Shown here in pieces: positions 41,974 through 51,896 of a DNA stretch of 64,000 nt. The number at the start of each line of letters is the position of its first letter. The first letter of the stretch is position 1. Origin of the DNA: Hyphomonadaceae bacterium (GTDB taxonomy: Bacteria > Pseudomonadota > Alphaproteobacteria > Caulobacterales > Aquidulcibacteraceae); assembly GCA_009773395.1 (NCBI GenBank), contig WRPI01000004.1:248001-312000 (forward strand). The letters run 5' to 3'. Under the pieces are notes generated by a model. That model saw only the letters and a program-made list of their open reading frames with translations. It was not told where the DNA came from and did not search any database. A program made the position numbers and the translations under genes.

Positions 41974-44640
41974 ATGACAAAAAGCCCAATTTCAGAAAAT
42001 ATTGCAAAAGGCCCCACGCCGGTGATGGCGCAATATTTGGGCGCAAAAGAACAACACCCTGATGCGCTTTTGTTTTTTCGAATGGGCGATTTTTACGAAG
42101 TTTTTTTCGAAGATGCCAAAACTGCTTCCGCCGCTTTGGATATTGCGCTTACAAAACGCGGCAATCACAATGGAGAAGATATTCCAATGGCGGGCGTGCC
42201 GGCGCACTCTATTGAAAATTATTTGGCAAAATTGGTGCGCCAAGGTTTCAAAGTCGCGATTTGTGACCAAGTTGAAACCCCAGAGGATGCCAAAAAACGC
42301 GGCTATAAAGCTGTTGTAAAACGCGAAGTAACAAGGATAATTACTGCAGGCACTTTAACAGAAGAATCGCTTTTGGCTGCGGACACATCAAACCGCATAA
42401 GTGCATTGGTTTTTGCACTTGGCGGCTTGGAAGCGGCACTTGCCTGGGCCGATGTTTCAACTGGCGAATTTGCAGTTATGGGCGGCCACCCGCAACGCTT
42501 AATTGATGAGGCATCGGGGCTTAATATTGGCGAAGCATTGTTGATTGATAAGGATTTTGAGCGTCCACATGCTAAAATCCTGGCATCATTGGCGGGTTCA
42601 TTAACACTGCGGCCAGCCATAAAAGCAGACACTAAATCAAGCCAAATTCAGCTTTGCCAAGGTTATAATGTCGCGACATTGGAAGGTTTTGGCGATTTTG
42701 ATAAATTGGAAATTTCGGCGCTTGGTTTGCTTTACGAATATGTAAAAACCACCCAGGCTGGCTTGCTTCCCAAACTAAAACCGCCAGCAAGAATTTGTGC
42801 CGATAATTTTGTCGCAATTGACGCGGCAACTCGTAATAGCCTTGAAATCGACAAGAGCCAAAAAGGGCAAAAAGCGGCAAGTTTGCTCCACGCAATTGAT
42901 TTCACCAAAACTCCCCAAGGTGGGCGTTTATTATGTGATGATCTTGCAAGGCCGCTTTTGGATTTGCAGGCAATTGAACAACGCTATGATGCGGTTCATT
43001 TTTTTGTCGATGATGAAATAAATTGCACCAAAATCCGTGAAAATCTTGCCAGTGTCAATGATATGGCGCGGCCATTATCACGGCTTGAACTAAATCGCGG
43101 TGGCCCAAGGGATTTGGGTGCAATTGGCAAATCGCTTGATGCTGCTAATAAAATTGCGGCGGCTTTACCGCAAATTCTGCCGCCTTTGCTGGCGAAAGCC
43201 CACAGCGATTGCAATTTCAATAACAAGCCGAATTTAAGCGAACTTGCGCAATATTTGCGGGCTTTATTGGCCGATGAATTGCCATATTTGGCGCGCGATG
43301 GCGGCTTTGTGCGCCGTGGATTTGATGCCAACCTTGATGAATTTGTTAGCCTTCGTGATGAATCAAGGCGGCTCATTGCCGAATTAAGCGCACATGTTTC
43401 GCAAATTGCTGGAATGCAATTGAAAATAAAGTTCAATAATATTCTTGGCTATTTTATCGAAACCACACCGAAACAAGCGCCGATTTTGTTTGAAGCACCA
43501 CTAAATCAAACATTTATTCATCGGCAAACATTGGCAGGAATGGTGCGATTTACTACAAATGAATTGATTGAATTAAATTCAAAAACTGCCCGCGCTGGCG
43601 AAATGGCGCTTGCTCGTGAATTGGCATTATTTGATGAAGCGCGGGCTCGAATATCCGCTTGTGCCCACGAAATCCGCGCCGCCAATGATGCATTGGCAAG
43701 GCTTGATGTCACTATTTCAGCGGCACATTTTGCAATTGAAAACGCCTGTTGCCGCCCAAAAATTGACACCTCCACAAAGTTCAAGGCAATTGGCGCGCGC
43801 CATGCGGTAGTTGCGCAGGCACTTTCAAAATCTGGCGCTATATTCACCGATAATGACTGCGAACTTGATGGCGAGGGGGCAGACGCGCCACGATTGTTGT
43901 TAGTCACTGGGCCGAACATGGCGGGGAAATCGACATATTTGCGGCAAAACGCATTGTTGGTTATTATGGCGCAAGCGGGCCAATTTGTTCCCGCAACAAG
44001 TTTTGAATTGGGCCTGGTTGATCGAGTATTTTCAAGGGTCGGTGCTGCCGATGATTTATATGCCGGCCAATCAACTTTCATGGTTGAAATGGTCGAAACT
44101 GCGGCAATTTTGAACCGCGCAACCGCAAAATCTTTTGTGATTTTGGACGAAATTGGGCGTGGAACAGCAACTTATGACGGCCTTGCAATTGCTTGGGCGG
44201 TTACCGAATATTTGCACGATGTGAACAAATCACGCGCGCTTTTTGCCACTCATTATCACGAGCTTACTTCACTTGCTGGTCGGCTTGAAGCGGTCGGCAA
44301 TTCGAGTTTGCAAGCACGTGAATGGAATGGCGAATTGGTGTTTCTTCACAAAGTTGTAGCAGGAGCGGCGGACAAATCATATGGCGTCCAAGTTGCGAAG
44401 CTCGCGGGTATTCCAAAAATTGCAATTGAAAGGGCGAAAATGGTTCTTTCGCGCTTGGAAAATGACAAAACCAATAATGCTGGCCTTAGCGATGATTTGC
44501 CGCTGTTCAATGCTGCCCAAACCGCGCCAATCATACAAAAAAGCCCTGCAGAATTGATGCTTGAAGACATAAATCCAAATGAGCTTTCGCCGCGCGAAGC
44601 TTTAGACATTTTGTTTGATTTGAAAGCCGCAATTAAGTAG
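41974..44640 (+). CDS. mutS: DNA mismatch repair protein MutS
   Basis: This 888-residue mismatch sensor starts from an ATG with AAAGGTG upstream. Domain I carries the mismatch-stacking motif in [15 protein letters not shown] (Phe-Tyr-Glu). The core and lever domains follow, and the ATPase has Walker [18 protein letters not shown], the ABC signature region and [33 protein letters not shown] short C-terminal segment ends [19 protein letters not shown], the tetramerisation helix region. The length is typical. It is divergent from dnaX and stands alone upstream of a histidine kinase. Confidence 0.97.
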   Translation: MTKSPISENIAKGPTPVMAQYLGAKEQHPDALLFFRMGDFYEVFFEDAKTASAALDIALTKRGNHNGEDIPMAGVPAHSIENYLAKLVRQGFKVAICDQVETPEDAKKRGYKAVVKREVTRIITAGTLTEESLLAADTSNRISALVFALGGLEAALAWADVSTGEFAVMGGHPQRLIDEASGLNIGEALLIDKDFERPHAKILASLAGSLTLRPAIKADTKSSQIQLCQGYNVATLEGFGDFDKLEISALGLLYEYVKTTQAGLLPKLKPPARICADNFVAIDAATRNSLEIDKSQKGQKAASLLHAIDFTKTPQGGRLLCDDLARPLLDLQAIEQRYDAVHFFVDDEINCTKIRENLASVNDMARPLSRLELNRGGPRDLGAIGKSLDAANKIAAALPQILPPLLAKAHSDCNFNNKPNLSELAQYLRALLADELPYLARDGGFVRRGFDANLDEFVSLRDESRRLIAELSAHVSQIAGMQLKIKFNNILGYFIETTPKQAPILFEAPLNQTFIHRQTLAGMVRFTTNELIELNSKTARAGEMALARELALFDEARARISACAHEIRAANDALARLDVTISAAHFAIENACCRPKIDTSTKFKAIGARHAVVAQALSKSGAIFTDNDCELDGEGADAPRLLLVTGPNMAGKSTYLRQNALLVIMAQAGQFVPATSFELGLVDRVFSRVGAADDLYAGQSTFMVEMVETAAILNRATAKSFVILDEIGRGTATYDGLAIAWAVTEYLHDVNKSRALFATHYHELTSLAGRLEAVGNSSLQAREWNGELVFLHKVVAGAADKSYGVQVAKLAGIPKIAIERAKMVLSRLENDKTNNAGLSDDLPLFNAAQTAPIIQKSPAELMLEDINPNELSPREALDILFDLKAAIK

Positions 44641-44670
44641 CGGGATGATGATATTACCGCATTGATTTTG

Positions 44671-44687
44671 TGGCAATTTAATTGCCA
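44671..44687. promoter_or_regulatory. Inverted repeat between mutS and the histidine kinase
   Basis: TGGCAAT (44671-44677) and ATTGCCA (44681-44687) form a perfect 7-bp inverted repeat with loop TTA, 43 bases before the kinase ATG and 31 after the mutS stop. It lacks a following T tract, so it is not a classic terminator. An operator is possible. Confidence 0.3.
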
Positions 44688-44729
44688 AACATTAGCAGTT
44701 TATTTGCGATTTTGTGTCAATATCATTTT

Positions 44730-47700
44730 ATGACCAAACTTAAGATACCAAGACCTTCGGCAATTGCGCATTATGAAAACTATTCTGATGACATAAAGAT
44801 AGGCCTCATAAGGCGCACTTTAAGCAAAATCCCCGAGACCGAGAAAGCCGTTATTGCCGGTCGATTCACTGCGGCGGCAGCAGCTATTGCTCTGACACCG
44901 CTTTGGTTCGCGATCAGCGTGATCGGCGCTTTGATGGTAGTGCTTCGCGTTCAAAAATTTGTTTTAAAGGCAATTGCGCGCGAATTGGACGGCGATGCGA
45001 TCAATCTTGAGTTTATGCATAATTCGCTGACTTCAGCGGGATTCTTGCGGTCTTGTATTTTTGGAGCGCTTTATGTTGGCCTAAGCCTTAGCGAAATACC
45101 ATTTGCCGCAAGTGCAGCGTGTTTTTTTGCGGTGGGGCACGCATATTTATACGCGACCCAAAACATCGTTTTGCCGAAATCTTTGGCTTTTGGATTAGCA
45201 CCGATTTTTGTAGCCGTTATTATAGTTGTAACACTTCAAATCTCTCAAACTGGCAATATAGCGCTTATTCTTGCACCGGGGTTCTTCGTTTTTTCTACCG
45301 CTCTGATTGTCAACCGAATGTCACTTGGCGCGCTAAAATTGCTCGATTTGCATGCGCAATTTGAAAATACTGCGCTATTATCGCAATCAAATTTACGAGA
45401 ACTTCAAAAAGAAGCTGCTTTGCGTATCGACTTAGAACTAGCGGCAGGCGTAGGTTCCTATGAGTGGCATTTGCAAGATGACCGCCATGTCTGGTCACCT
45501 GGGGCGTATAAAATCTATGGCCGAGCACTCGAAGATGGCATGCCGACAGTTGCAGAATTTGTCGAGAGAATTGCCGAAGAAGATCGCAAGACATTTTTAG
45601 ATAAAATGAGTAGAGCCAAAGAGACTGGTGTTTCAATCGCCCAAGAGTTTTCATTTTTGGGCTATGATGGCATACTTCGCCACGTTAAATCACGAGGTGA
45701 AGCACTGGTTGACGACAAAGGTAATACACAGGGCTTTCGCGGCATGGTTATAGATCAAACTGCGCAGAAAGTTGCTGCACAAATAATAAGTGACAATTTT
45801 GAAGCGCTGAAGAAAGAAGTAACCCTGCGCGAGGAACTGGAAATGACGGCGGGTGTTGGTTCATATGAATGGTATTTTGAAGACGATCGTCACGTTTGGT
45901 CCAAAGGAACATTTCAAATCTATGGGCGCAACATTGAAGATGGGGTTAGCTCGACAGACGAATTTGTATCTAGACTGACTCCAGAAGGCCATGAAACCAT
46001 CCAACGTCAATTATCTTTGGCAAGAAATGAAGGAATATGCGATGGGTCAGAATATCAATTCCATGGATATGATAATGTCGAACGCCACTTAAAATGTTAT
46101 GGCAATCCATTGCTTGATAACGATGGTAATCTCATTGGCATGCGCGGATTGGTGATTGATCAAACTGCACAAAAGGCAGCATCCGAACGTATAGCAGAAT
46201 CTCAGATGTTGCTTAATTTGGCTTTGATTCAAGGCAAGTCTGGCGTTTTTGTCAATGACCTTACCAATTCCAAATTACAGGCTTTTGGCGCGATGGATAT
46301 GGTTGGCATAACACCCGGCGAAGATTTCGCTTTGAGCGAAAAAACCTTGTTTGAAAGATTGCCCTCCAAAGATAAGGCAATTGTGTTTGGCGCAATGCAA
46401 GAAGCCGAAGCACGCGGAGAAACAGTGATTGTTGAGCACCAAATGCGCTCAAACGATGATGGCCTTCTTGATATAAGATTGGCACTAACTTCAGAGGGAA
46501 AGCCGTCACAGGGCCAAGGCCGAGTAATCACCATTTCGACGGACATAACTGAAGAAGTTCGCCGCCGCAATGAATTGAAGAATGCGTTGGAAGAGGCTAA
46601 ACGTCTTAGTCGGGTAAAAAGTGAATTCCTTGCCAATATGAGCCATGAAATCCGCACACCTTTGAACGGTATTATTGCCGTCACAGGAATTTTAACAAAT
46701 ACTGCGCTCGACGATAAACAAAAAGAAATGTTGAAATTGGTCGAGACATCGGGCGAAACTTTGTGCCAGATTCTCAACGACATTCTTGACATTGCGCGGG
46801 TTGAATCTGGCAAAATGGAAATCGCAAATTCGATATTTAATTTGCAAGAATCTTTGGAAAATGCCTGCATGCTTTTTGCAAGCAAAGCCAGTGAGAAAAA
46901 TGTTGTTCTGAACGCAACATTCGCGCCTTTAGCCAATGGCAATTTTATAGGGGATTCGGTGCGGATACGGCAAATTGTCTCAAACCTGTTGTCCAATGCT
47001 GTGAAATTCACAAAAAAAGGCACGGTTGATTTTGCGCTGAATATTGAAACTTCTTTAGAAGGCAAGCAAGTTTGCCGCATCGATGTAGGTGATACTGGAA
47101 GCGGTCTGCGCCCCGAGGACATCGCAAGGTTGTTTGATAGGTTCGAACAAATTGACGGCTCGATAACTCGTCAACATGGCGGATCGGGTCTTGGGCTTTC
47201 CATCAGCCGTGATTTAGCGCGTCTAATGGGCGGTGACATCGAGGTTAAGTCGGAATTTGGCAAAGGCTCAATTTTCACTTTAACCCTTCCACTTGTTTCC
47301 GCAGATAATAAAACTATTGAGCCGAAAGCCTCGACTAATAATGCGCTTATGCACGATGACGCTGGTCATGTCATTTCAATTCTCGGGGTTGATGACAATA
47401 TTACCAACCGCAAAGTTATGGATATGATTCTTGCTCAAACTGGTGTTAATCTGACTTTGTGCGAAAACGGCCAAGAAGCGGTCGATGTTTGCAATCAGGA
47501 AAAATTCGACATCATTCTCATGGATTTGCAAATGCCAGTATTGGACGGATTGAGTGCCATAAGGCTAATCCGCGAAATGGAAATTCGCAATGCCGTGACA
47601 GCAACTCCGATTGTTGCGGTTTCAGCAAATGCGATGTCCCACCATATTGATGAGGCTATTGAGGCAGGCGCTGATGATTTCCTCGCCAAGCCTTTCACGC

Positions 47701-47792
47701 CAACTGCCTTATTGTCCATGATTGAAAAAGCAATTGACGCGAAAAGCCGAACTTCGAGGAAATCGCCAAAAAAGACGGCGAAAAAAGGTTAA
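44730..47792 (+). CDS. Hybrid histidine kinase with duplicated PAS domains and receiver
   Basis: This 1020-residue inner-membrane kinase has about six hydrophobic segments at residues 45-205 and two near-identical PAS domains at about 237-345 and 372-480. The PAS pair is marked by VGSYEWHLQDDRHVWS and VGSYEWYFEDDRHVWS, both followed by IYGR and later FRGMVIDQTAQK or MRGLVIDQTAQK. A third, weaker PAS lies at 490-610. Next are HisKA with His639 in NMSHEIRTPLNG, HATPase with DTGSGLRPEDIARLF and GGSGLGLSISR, and a REC domain with Asp932 in ILMDLQMPVLDG. There is no Hpt domain. ATG at 44730 avoids 16 upstream residues of poor quality. The signal and output are unknown. Confidence 0.92.
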   Translation: MTKLKIPRPSAIAHYENYSDDIKIGLIRRTLSKIPETEKAVIAGRFTAAAAAIALTPLWFAISVIGALMVVLRVQKFVLKAIARELDGDAINLEFMHNSLTSAGFLRSCIFGALYVGLSLSEIPFAASAACFFAVGHAYLYATQNIVLPKSLAFGLAPIFVAVIIVVTLQISQTGNIALILAPGFFVFSTALIVNRMSLGALKLLDLHAQFENTALLSQSNLRELQKEAALRIDLELAAGVGSYEWHLQDDRHVWSPGAYKIYGRALEDGMPTVAEFVERIAEEDRKTFLDKMSRAKETGVSIAQEFSFLGYDGILRHVKSRGEALVDDKGNTQGFRGMVIDQTAQKVAAQIISDNFEALKKEVTLREELEMTAGVGSYEWYFEDDRHVWSKGTFQIYGRNIEDGVSSTDEFVSRLTPEGHETIQRQLSLARNEGICDGSEYQFHGYDNVERHLKCYGNPLLDNDGNLIGMRGLVIDQTAQKAASERIAESQMLLNLALIQGKSGVFVNDLTNSKLQAFGAMDMVGITPGEDFALSEKTLFERLPSKDKAIVFGAMQEAEARGETVIVEHQMRSNDDGLLDIRLALTSEGKPSQGQGRVITISTDITEEVRRRNELKNALEEAKRLSRVKSEFLANMSHEIRTPLNGIIAVTGILTNTALDDKQKEMLKLVETSGETLCQILNDILDIARVESGKMEIANSIFNLQESLENACMLFASKASEKNVVLNATFAPLANGNFIGDSVRIRQIVSNLLSNAVKFTKKGTVDFALNIETSLEGKQVCRIDVGDTGSGLRPEDIARLFDRFEQIDGSITRQHGGSGLGLSISRDLARLMGGDIEVKSEFGKGSIFTLTLPLVSADNKTIEPKASTNNALMHDDAGHVISILGVDDNITNRKVMDMILAQTGVNLTLCENGQEAVDVCNQEKFDIILMDLQMPVLDGLSAIRLIREMEIRNAVTATPIVAVSANAMSHHIDEAIEAGADDFLAKPFTPTALLSMIEKAIDAKSRTSRKSPKKTAKKG

Positions 47793-49666
47793 TCAATATC
47801 CATCGGGCGTTCACCATCCAATGAGCTCGCGCGTTCCACCAAATTCTTGAACTCGTCGATTTGCCCATTGGCGTCCGAACTACCAATTTGGCTCGCTAGA
47901 TACCTGATGTCGCCATATCGCAAATCACCAACCCAAGGGTCATTTCGTAGTTTTTGCGCAAAGCCCGCGACCGCAAGCGCCAATTTGGTTGCGCTTGGGC
48001 TATTGCCGCCATTCACGACATCGGCTTGGGTGATTGGGCGTTCTATAAGCCGCGATTGGCTTTGCCCGGGTAATTTATAGCGAAGCCGCAAAAACCCGAT
48101 TTCGCCACTTGGCGTTGGCCGTGCTTCATTTTGGTAACGAAGCGGATCCACGCTTGAATTGCCGCCAACCGGCGTAATTTCATAAAGCGCAGTCACTTGA
48201 TGGCCCGAGCCAATTTCGCCGGCATCAATATTGTCATTATTAAAATCTTCGCGGTTGAGGGCGCGAGTTTCATAGCCGATTAAACGATATTCGGAAACCC
48301 GCCTTGGATTAAATTCGATTTGCGCTTTCACATCATTGGCGATGGGATACATTGCACCTCTGAATTGAGTTTGCAAAATGCGCCGCGCTTCGGGCAGGCC
48401 ATCAATATATGCTGCAGTTCCATTTCCGTTTTGCGCCAAAGTCTGCATCATATTATCATTGTAATTTCCGCGACCAAACCCAAATACCGACAAATAAATG
48501 CCACGGTCTTTGCCTTGCCTTACGAAATCTCGCAATTGGTTGGGGTCGGTTATGCCGACGTTAAAATCGCCATCTGTCATAAGAATCACGCGGTTTACAC
48601 TGCCTTGATGCATGTTTCTTTCGGCCATTCGATAAGCAAGGCGAATGCCTTCGGCGCCAGCAGTTGAACCGCCAGCGTGTAAAACTTCTAATGCGCACAC
48701 AATATCGCGGGTTGCATTTCCACGGGTTGGTTCAAGCACAACGCCAGAAGCGCCCGCATAAACCACCATTGAAATCCTGTCATTGCCATTTAATTGCGGC
48801 AGCATCATGCGCACTGTGCGCTTTGCCAATGGCAAGCGATCTTCGGGCTGCATAGAACCTGAAACATCCATCAATAATACTATATTGAGTGGTGCGCGAG
48901 TTGTTCGTATTGTGTCATAACCTTGTAGGCCAACATGGATTATTTGCTTCCCTGCCGCCCAAGGCGAGGGCGCGACCACAACATTAGTTGAAAATGGGGC
49001 GCTGCGTTCACGTGGCATTGGGTAACTATATTGGAAATAATTCAAAAACTCCTCGACCCGAACTGCTTCGCTTGGCGGTAATCTGCCCTCATTTAAGAAC
49101 CTGCGAGAATTGGCGTAACTGGCAGTATCATTTTCCATGGCGAAAGTTGAAACTGGTTGTTCGCTCACTTGCTTGAAGCCGTTTATCTGCGCATGCGGAT
49201 AGCGCTCAGTATTCGGCGGAATTGGTCGCGGGTAAGGCATTGGATGCGGCATTATCCGCGAGCCAGTAACCGCAACCGACTCTGAGGCAGCACCCGATGG
49301 GGGTGGCGGAGGAGGCGGAGGCGGGGGAGGGGGTGGCGGCGTAGGATAATATGACGGACTTGGTTGACTCAGCTCTTTCGGCGCAGCACGCTGTAGGTTT
49401 GGCGCAGACGTGCCAACGGGAGCGCGCGCATTACCATAGCCCGAACGGCCATAGCCCGAACTATCATATTCAGGCCGTTCATATTGTGGGCAATTGAAAT
49501 CTTGCGCATCGATTTCGGTTGTGTCGTAATTATTCTGCGCGACTTGTTGATAGGTTACAGGCGCAGAACATGCCGCTAAATTGGCAAACAGAAACCCAGC
49601 GAGCGAAACTTGAACAATCGGCTTTGCAAAACTTTTTGAACGGAAAAAATTGTTTGAAATTACCAT
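47789..49666 (-). CDS. VWA-domain lipoprotein (DUF3520/YfbK type)
   Basis: This 625-residue envelope protein has a lipobox LAAC after a basic N-terminus and a low-complexity region with a run of 14 or more prolines near residue 115. ESVAVTGSRI, a motif also seen before TonB-receptor plugs, follows. A von Willebrand A domain then carries the MIDAS in LMDVSGSMQPEDRLPLAK and VILMTDGDFNVGITD, and a C-terminal DUF3520 ends the protein. EFLNYFQYSYPMP just before the VWA is typical of the family. Probable metal-dependent protein contact; partner unknown. Convergent with the kinase (4-base overlap); downstream of purS beyond a palindromic element. Confidence 0.9.
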   Translation of the reverse strand: MVISNNFFRSKSFAKPIVQVSLAGFLFANLAACSAPVTYQQVAQNNYDTTEIDAQDFNCPQYERPEYDSSGYGRSGYGNARAPVGTSAPNLQRAAPKELSQPSPSYYPTPPPPPPPPPPPPPPSGAASESVAVTGSRIMPHPMPYPRPIPPNTERYPHAQINGFKQVSEQPVSTFAMENDTASYANSRRFLNEGRLPPSEAVRVEEFLNYFQYSYPMPRERSAPFSTNVVVAPSPWAAGKQIIHVGLQGYDTIRTTRAPLNIVLLMDVSGSMQPEDRLPLAKRTVRMMLPQLNGNDRISMVVYAGASGVVLEPTRGNATRDIVCALEVLHAGGSTAGAEGIRLAYRMAERNMHQGSVNRVILMTDGDFNVGITDPNQLRDFVRQGKDRGIYLSVFGFGRGNYNDNMMQTLAQNGNGTAAYIDGLPEARRILQTQFRGAMYPIANDVKAQIEFNPRRVSEYRLIGYETRALNREDFNNDNIDAGEIGSGHQVTALYEITPVGGNSSVDPLRYQNEARPTPSGEIGFLRLRYKLPGQSQSRLIERPITQADVVNGGNSPSATKLALAVAGFAQKLRNDPWVGDLRYGDIRYLASQIGSSDANGQIDEFKNLVERASSLDGERPMDID

Positions 49667-49776
49667 AATGAATGCCTCCGCAAATTTGTTACGGCAAATG
49701 ACAACCTAACCAAGGCAATCAAAAGGCGGGTTTGTGGCTAAAAAATGATTAGTTTACGGCAAATATGGTGGCTCTA

Positions 49777-49935
49777 GGGTCAGGACTCAATAATATAGAC
49801 GAAAAGCCGCCAAAATGGCTTCATATTGGGCGCAAATCTTACTCAAAGAGGGGATAAACCCTCTTTTCGCAATCTTCACGCCCACTATTTTGCCATTTTC
49901 ACGGCTTTTTCGCCAATATTAATGGGTCCTGACCC
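49777..49935. mobile_element. Palindromic MITE-like element (copy B), 159 bp, at the purS stop
   Basis: The ends GGGTCAGGAC...GTCCTGACCC are inverted repeats that stay alignable for about 45 bases. TA flanks both ends (49775-49776 and 49936-49937), which fits a TA target duplication. The core has an AAAGAGGG/CCCTCTTT hairpin (49845-49852 with 49859-49866). About 75 bases of the core are nearly identical to copy C at 58009. The purS TAG stop is formed by the flanking TA plus the first G of the element. No ORF inside. Transposase family (IS630/mariner-like or IS5-like) is not determined. Confidence 0.78.
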
Positions 49936-50177
49936 TAGCCGATTACCGAAACCTCAAATGATTCAATAACCAAATTTGCCAGGAGTTTTTGCGCCATTTC
50001 GCGGCCTTTTGAAACGGCAACTTCTTGGCTAGTCGTGTCAATATCAATTTCAATCGATTTACCAATTCGCACTTCGCCAACTTCGGCAAAACCCAAGCTG
50101 TGCAGGGCTTGGCCAACAGCGCGGCCTTGCGGATCTAAAACTCCGGGTTTCAATTTTACATCAACGCGTATTTTCAT
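49935..50177 (-). CDS. purS: Phosphoribosylformylglycinamidine synthase subunit PurS
   Basis: This 80-residue subunit bridges PurL and PurQ in the fourth step of purine synthesis. It shows KIRVDVKLKPGVLDPQGRAV, ALHSLGFAEVGEVRIGKSIE and MAQKLLANLVIESFEVSV. It lies 6 bases downstream of purC. purQ, usually next, is absent; the frame ends in a TAG built from the end of a palindromic element, and an unrelated VWA gene follows. This suggests that the operon was broken here or that purQ lies elsewhere. Confidence 0.95.
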   Translation of the reverse strand: MKIRVDVKLKPGVLDPQGRAVGQALHSLGFAEVGEVRIGKSIEIDIDTTSQEVAVSKGREMAQKLLANLVIESFEVSVIG

Positions 50178-50183
50178 AAGGCT

Positions 50184-50933
50184 CTAACTTTCAACCAAGG
50201 CAATATTTGGATCTTTGAAAATGCCCAATCTCTTGGCAACTTCGGCATAGGCTTCGGAAAGCCCACCTAAATCTTGGCGAAAACGGTCCTTATCCAATTT
50301 ATTATTGTCGCGCGCGTCCCAAAGTCTGCATGAATCTGGGCTGATTTCATCGGCCAAAACGGTGCGCACCAATTCGCCTTCAAATAATCGTCCAAATTCC
50401 AATTTGAAATCAATAAGGCGAATTCCGACTGCTGCGAACATTCCAGTTAAATAGTCATTGATGCGCAATGCCAAAGCCATAATATCGTCAAGTTCTTGGG
50501 TCGCTGCCCAATTAAATGCGGTAATATGTTCTTCGGCAACAATTGGATCACCAAGCGCGTCATTTTTATAATAAAACTCAACGATGGAACGCGGCAATAT
50601 TTCGCCTTCGGGAATCCCAAGTCTTTTTGAAATGCTACCCGCAGCAACATTGCGAACCACGACTTCAAGCGGGATAATTTCGACTTCACGAATAAGCTGT
50701 TCGCGCATATTCAAGCGGCGGATAAAATGCGTGGGTACACCAATGGCGTTCAATTGCGTCATGATAAATTCGGAAATCCGATTATTAAGAACGCCTTTGC
50801 CTTCAATAATTGCGTGTTTTTGGGCATTGAACGCAGTCGCATCATCTTTGAAATATTGGATAAGCGTGCCAGGCTCTGGGCCTTCATAAAGAATTTTGGC
50901 CTTGCCTTCATAAATTTTCTTACGTCGTGACAT
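50184..50933 (-). CDS. purC: SAICAR synthase (PurC)
   Basis: This 249-residue ligase joins CAIR and aspartate using [62 protein letters not shown] and [14 protein letters not shown] are the standard motifs. ATG at 50933 has GAGG six bases upstream and gives the family start [13 protein letters not shown]. It is followed by purS. Upstream is a 254-base gap to the divergent DUF1476 gene holding no gene I could identify. Confidence 0.97.
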   Translation of the reverse strand: MSRRKKIYEGKAKILYEGPEPGTLIQYFKDDATAFNAQKHAIIEGKGVLNNRISEFIMTQLNAIGVPTHFIRRLNMREQLIREVEIIPLEVVVRNVAAGSISKRLGIPEGEILPRSIVEFYYKNDALGDPIVAEEHITAFNWAATQELDDIMALALRINDYLTGMFAAVGIRLIDFKLEFGRLFEGELVRTVLADEISPDSCRLWDARDNNKLDKDRFRQDLGGLSEAYAEVAKRLGIFKDPNIALVES

Positions 50934-51199
50934 TTTATGCCTCAAAACAAGCTATTTGCCCAAATTGGCATAGCTTTGATAAATGCGATTGCCGTTGGTT
51001 ATGATTCCAATTGGACTTTCAATGCTCTAGCACGAAGCTCGAAGGCCAATCAACTTTGCGAACTAGTTAATTCACCGTAAATCGGAGATAGTGGCAGTCA
51101 ATCTTTTCTTTTTTGCACAGACGCGCGCACTCAAACCTTGATTGTGGAGCGATTTACTAATAATGCCGATTTTGACTAAACCAAATATTGGACGAGAAC

Positions 51200-51520
51200 A
51201 TGAATAATTTTGAAGAACGCGAAAAAGGTGAAGAACTTAAACATGTGCTTAGCCAAGAACAAGAATTCAAAATTGCGTCACGTCGCAACAAATTATTAGG
51301 GCTATGGGTCGCAGAATTATTGGGGCTTGCTGGCGACGAGGCTGACAAATATGCTTTGTCCGTTGTAATTGCCGATGTCCAAGAAAAAGGCAGCGAAGAC
51401 GTTTTTCGCAAAGTCTTTGCCGATTTGCAAAACGCAAAGTCCGAAGTGAGTGAGCACATGGTTCGCCGTGAAATGGCGAATTATTTGGACATAGCGCGCG
51501 CAGAATTTGCCAATTCCTAA
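51200..51520 (+). CDS. DUF1476 protein, ATPase inhibitor subunit zeta-like
   Basis: This is a 106-residue helical protein. MNNFEEREKGEELKHVLSQE and the following FKIASRRNKLLGLWVAELLG are the DUF1476 pattern. In Paracoccus the homologue (zeta subunit) inhibits the F1-ATPase. The family is largely confined to alphaproteobacteria, which helps place the organism. ATG at 51200 is preferred to the frame start at 51188. In alphaproteobacteria it is commonly beside purC/purS, as here (divergent). Confidence 0.92.
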   Translation: MNNFEEREKGEELKHVLSQEQEFKIASRRNKLLGLWVAELLGLAGDEADKYALSVVIADVQEKGSEDVFRKVFADLQNAKSEVSEHMVRREMANYLDIARAEFANS

Positions 51521-51527
51521 GATCAAT

Positions 51528-51719
51528 ATGAAACGACTTGCGTTTTTCCTGTTCCTAACAATGACTGCATCTCTTAGTGCTTGTGCCATGGCGCCAGTCG
51601 AAAGTGATCCCGCCGCAGCGCAAGCGCGCTATGCCCGAATGGCCGATGATTGCTATAAACGTGGCGGCACTTGGAATGATAATGTTAAGACTTGCGTGGG
51701 TGCGGATCCGTTGCGGTAA
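51528..51719 (+). CDS. Small lipoprotein
   Basis: This 63-residue protein has a lipoprotein signal MKRLAFFLFLTMTASLSAC (lipobox LSAC), then a short mature part of about 44 residues with two Cys (DDCYKRGGTW and KTCVGADP), which could form a disulfide. ATG at 51528, 7 bases after the DUF1476 stop, is chosen for the signal peptide. Similar tiny entericidin-unrelated lipoproteins occur in alphaproteobacteria; no function is known. Probably in one transcript with DUF1476. Confidence 0.75.
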   Translation: MKRLAFFLFLTMTASLSACAMAPVESDPAAAQARYARMADDCYKRGGTWNDNVKTCVGADPLR

Positions 51720-51896
51720 TAGGTCGTCTATTTGCCAATACTTGCGGCTGATTGCCGCTTTGCTGCAAAATTGCCACAATTGCCTTGTTTTTTCCATCAA
51801 AATACACCAAAATCAACGAAATTCAAACTTATTCAAGCCGCATTTTTGTTGGATTTTGTTGCATGCTCAATGAGGGGCTTAATTTTGGGGAATAAA

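Noticed and set aside
49845-49870. AAAGAGGG/CCCTCTTTT as an ordinary intrinsic terminator
   Set aside because: The same hairpin occurs with the same flanks in copy C, so it belongs to a repeat family; terminator activity remains possible.
50946-51199. Search for an RNA gene or short ORF in the purC/DUF1476 gap
   Set aside because: No tRNA-like fold, known riboswitch pattern or convincing short frame with a ribosome site was seen; it probably only holds divergent promoters.
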